From Bacteroidales bacterium (GTDB taxonomy: Bacteria > Bacteroidota > Bacteroidia > Bacteroidales > P3), in assembly GCA_900771365.1 (NCBI GenBank), contig CAAGNU010000048.1, positions 1-6,097 of the forward strand: a DNA stretch of 6,097 nt, in the 5' to 3' direction. A model generated the notes under the pieces. It saw nothing but the letters and a program-made list of their open reading frames with translations. It ran no database searches and was not told where the DNA came from. This document shows positions 6,085 to 6,097 of the stretch, in pieces (position 1 is the stretch's first letter; each line of letters starts with the position of its first letter). The position numbers and the translations under genes are program-made.

Positions 6085-6097
6085 AATAAAATTAAGG

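Overview
The window holds one very large gene between two copies of an intergenic repeat. The coding strand carries a single 5,466-bp open reading frame (190-5655) for a 1,821-residue secreted, multidomain surface protein. Its flanks, 1-189 and 5656-6097, are AT-rich and contain only regulatory and repeat sequence. No other gene is supported on either strand.

The organism is almost certainly a member of the Bacteroidota, most likely order Bacteroidales. Four features point that way: a C-terminal type IX secretion (T9SS) type A sorting domain; alternating jelly-roll and Cys-framed fibronectin III modules plus a GEVED-like module, a combination typical of that group; a TAnnTTTG-type promoter box; and an AT-rich leader without a Shine-Dalgarno sequence. 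The genus cannot be told from this sequence.

Layout: 1-120 is the left copy of a direct repeat. A promoter box (129-136) and a short leader follow, and the gene starts at 190. The protein reads: signal peptide; jelly-roll 1; Fn3-1; jelly-roll 2; Fn3-2; jelly-roll 3; Fn3-3; GEVED-like; Fn3-4; jelly-roll 4; six exact 69-residue InlB-type B-repeats; one diverged seventh B-repeat; T9SS sorting domain. A strong hairpin terminator lies at 5680-5718. It is followed by a 25-bp duplication (5753-5806), a stretch with degenerate GAATTA/CGAATT motifs (about 5821-5960), and the right copy of the direct repeat (5965-6084). The two long copies match at 119 of 120 positions and lie 5,964 bp apart, so the whole transcription unit sits between recombination-competent repeats.

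The likely role is export by Sec, passage through the T9SS, and display or release as an adhesin-like or matrix-binding protein. No ligand or enzymatic activity can be read from the sequence. The points most worth a second look are the near-identical flanking repeats, the two-unit higher-order pattern inside the B-repeat array, and a reversal of GC skew and threonine codon choice within the one reading frame. I found no multi-gene system here.
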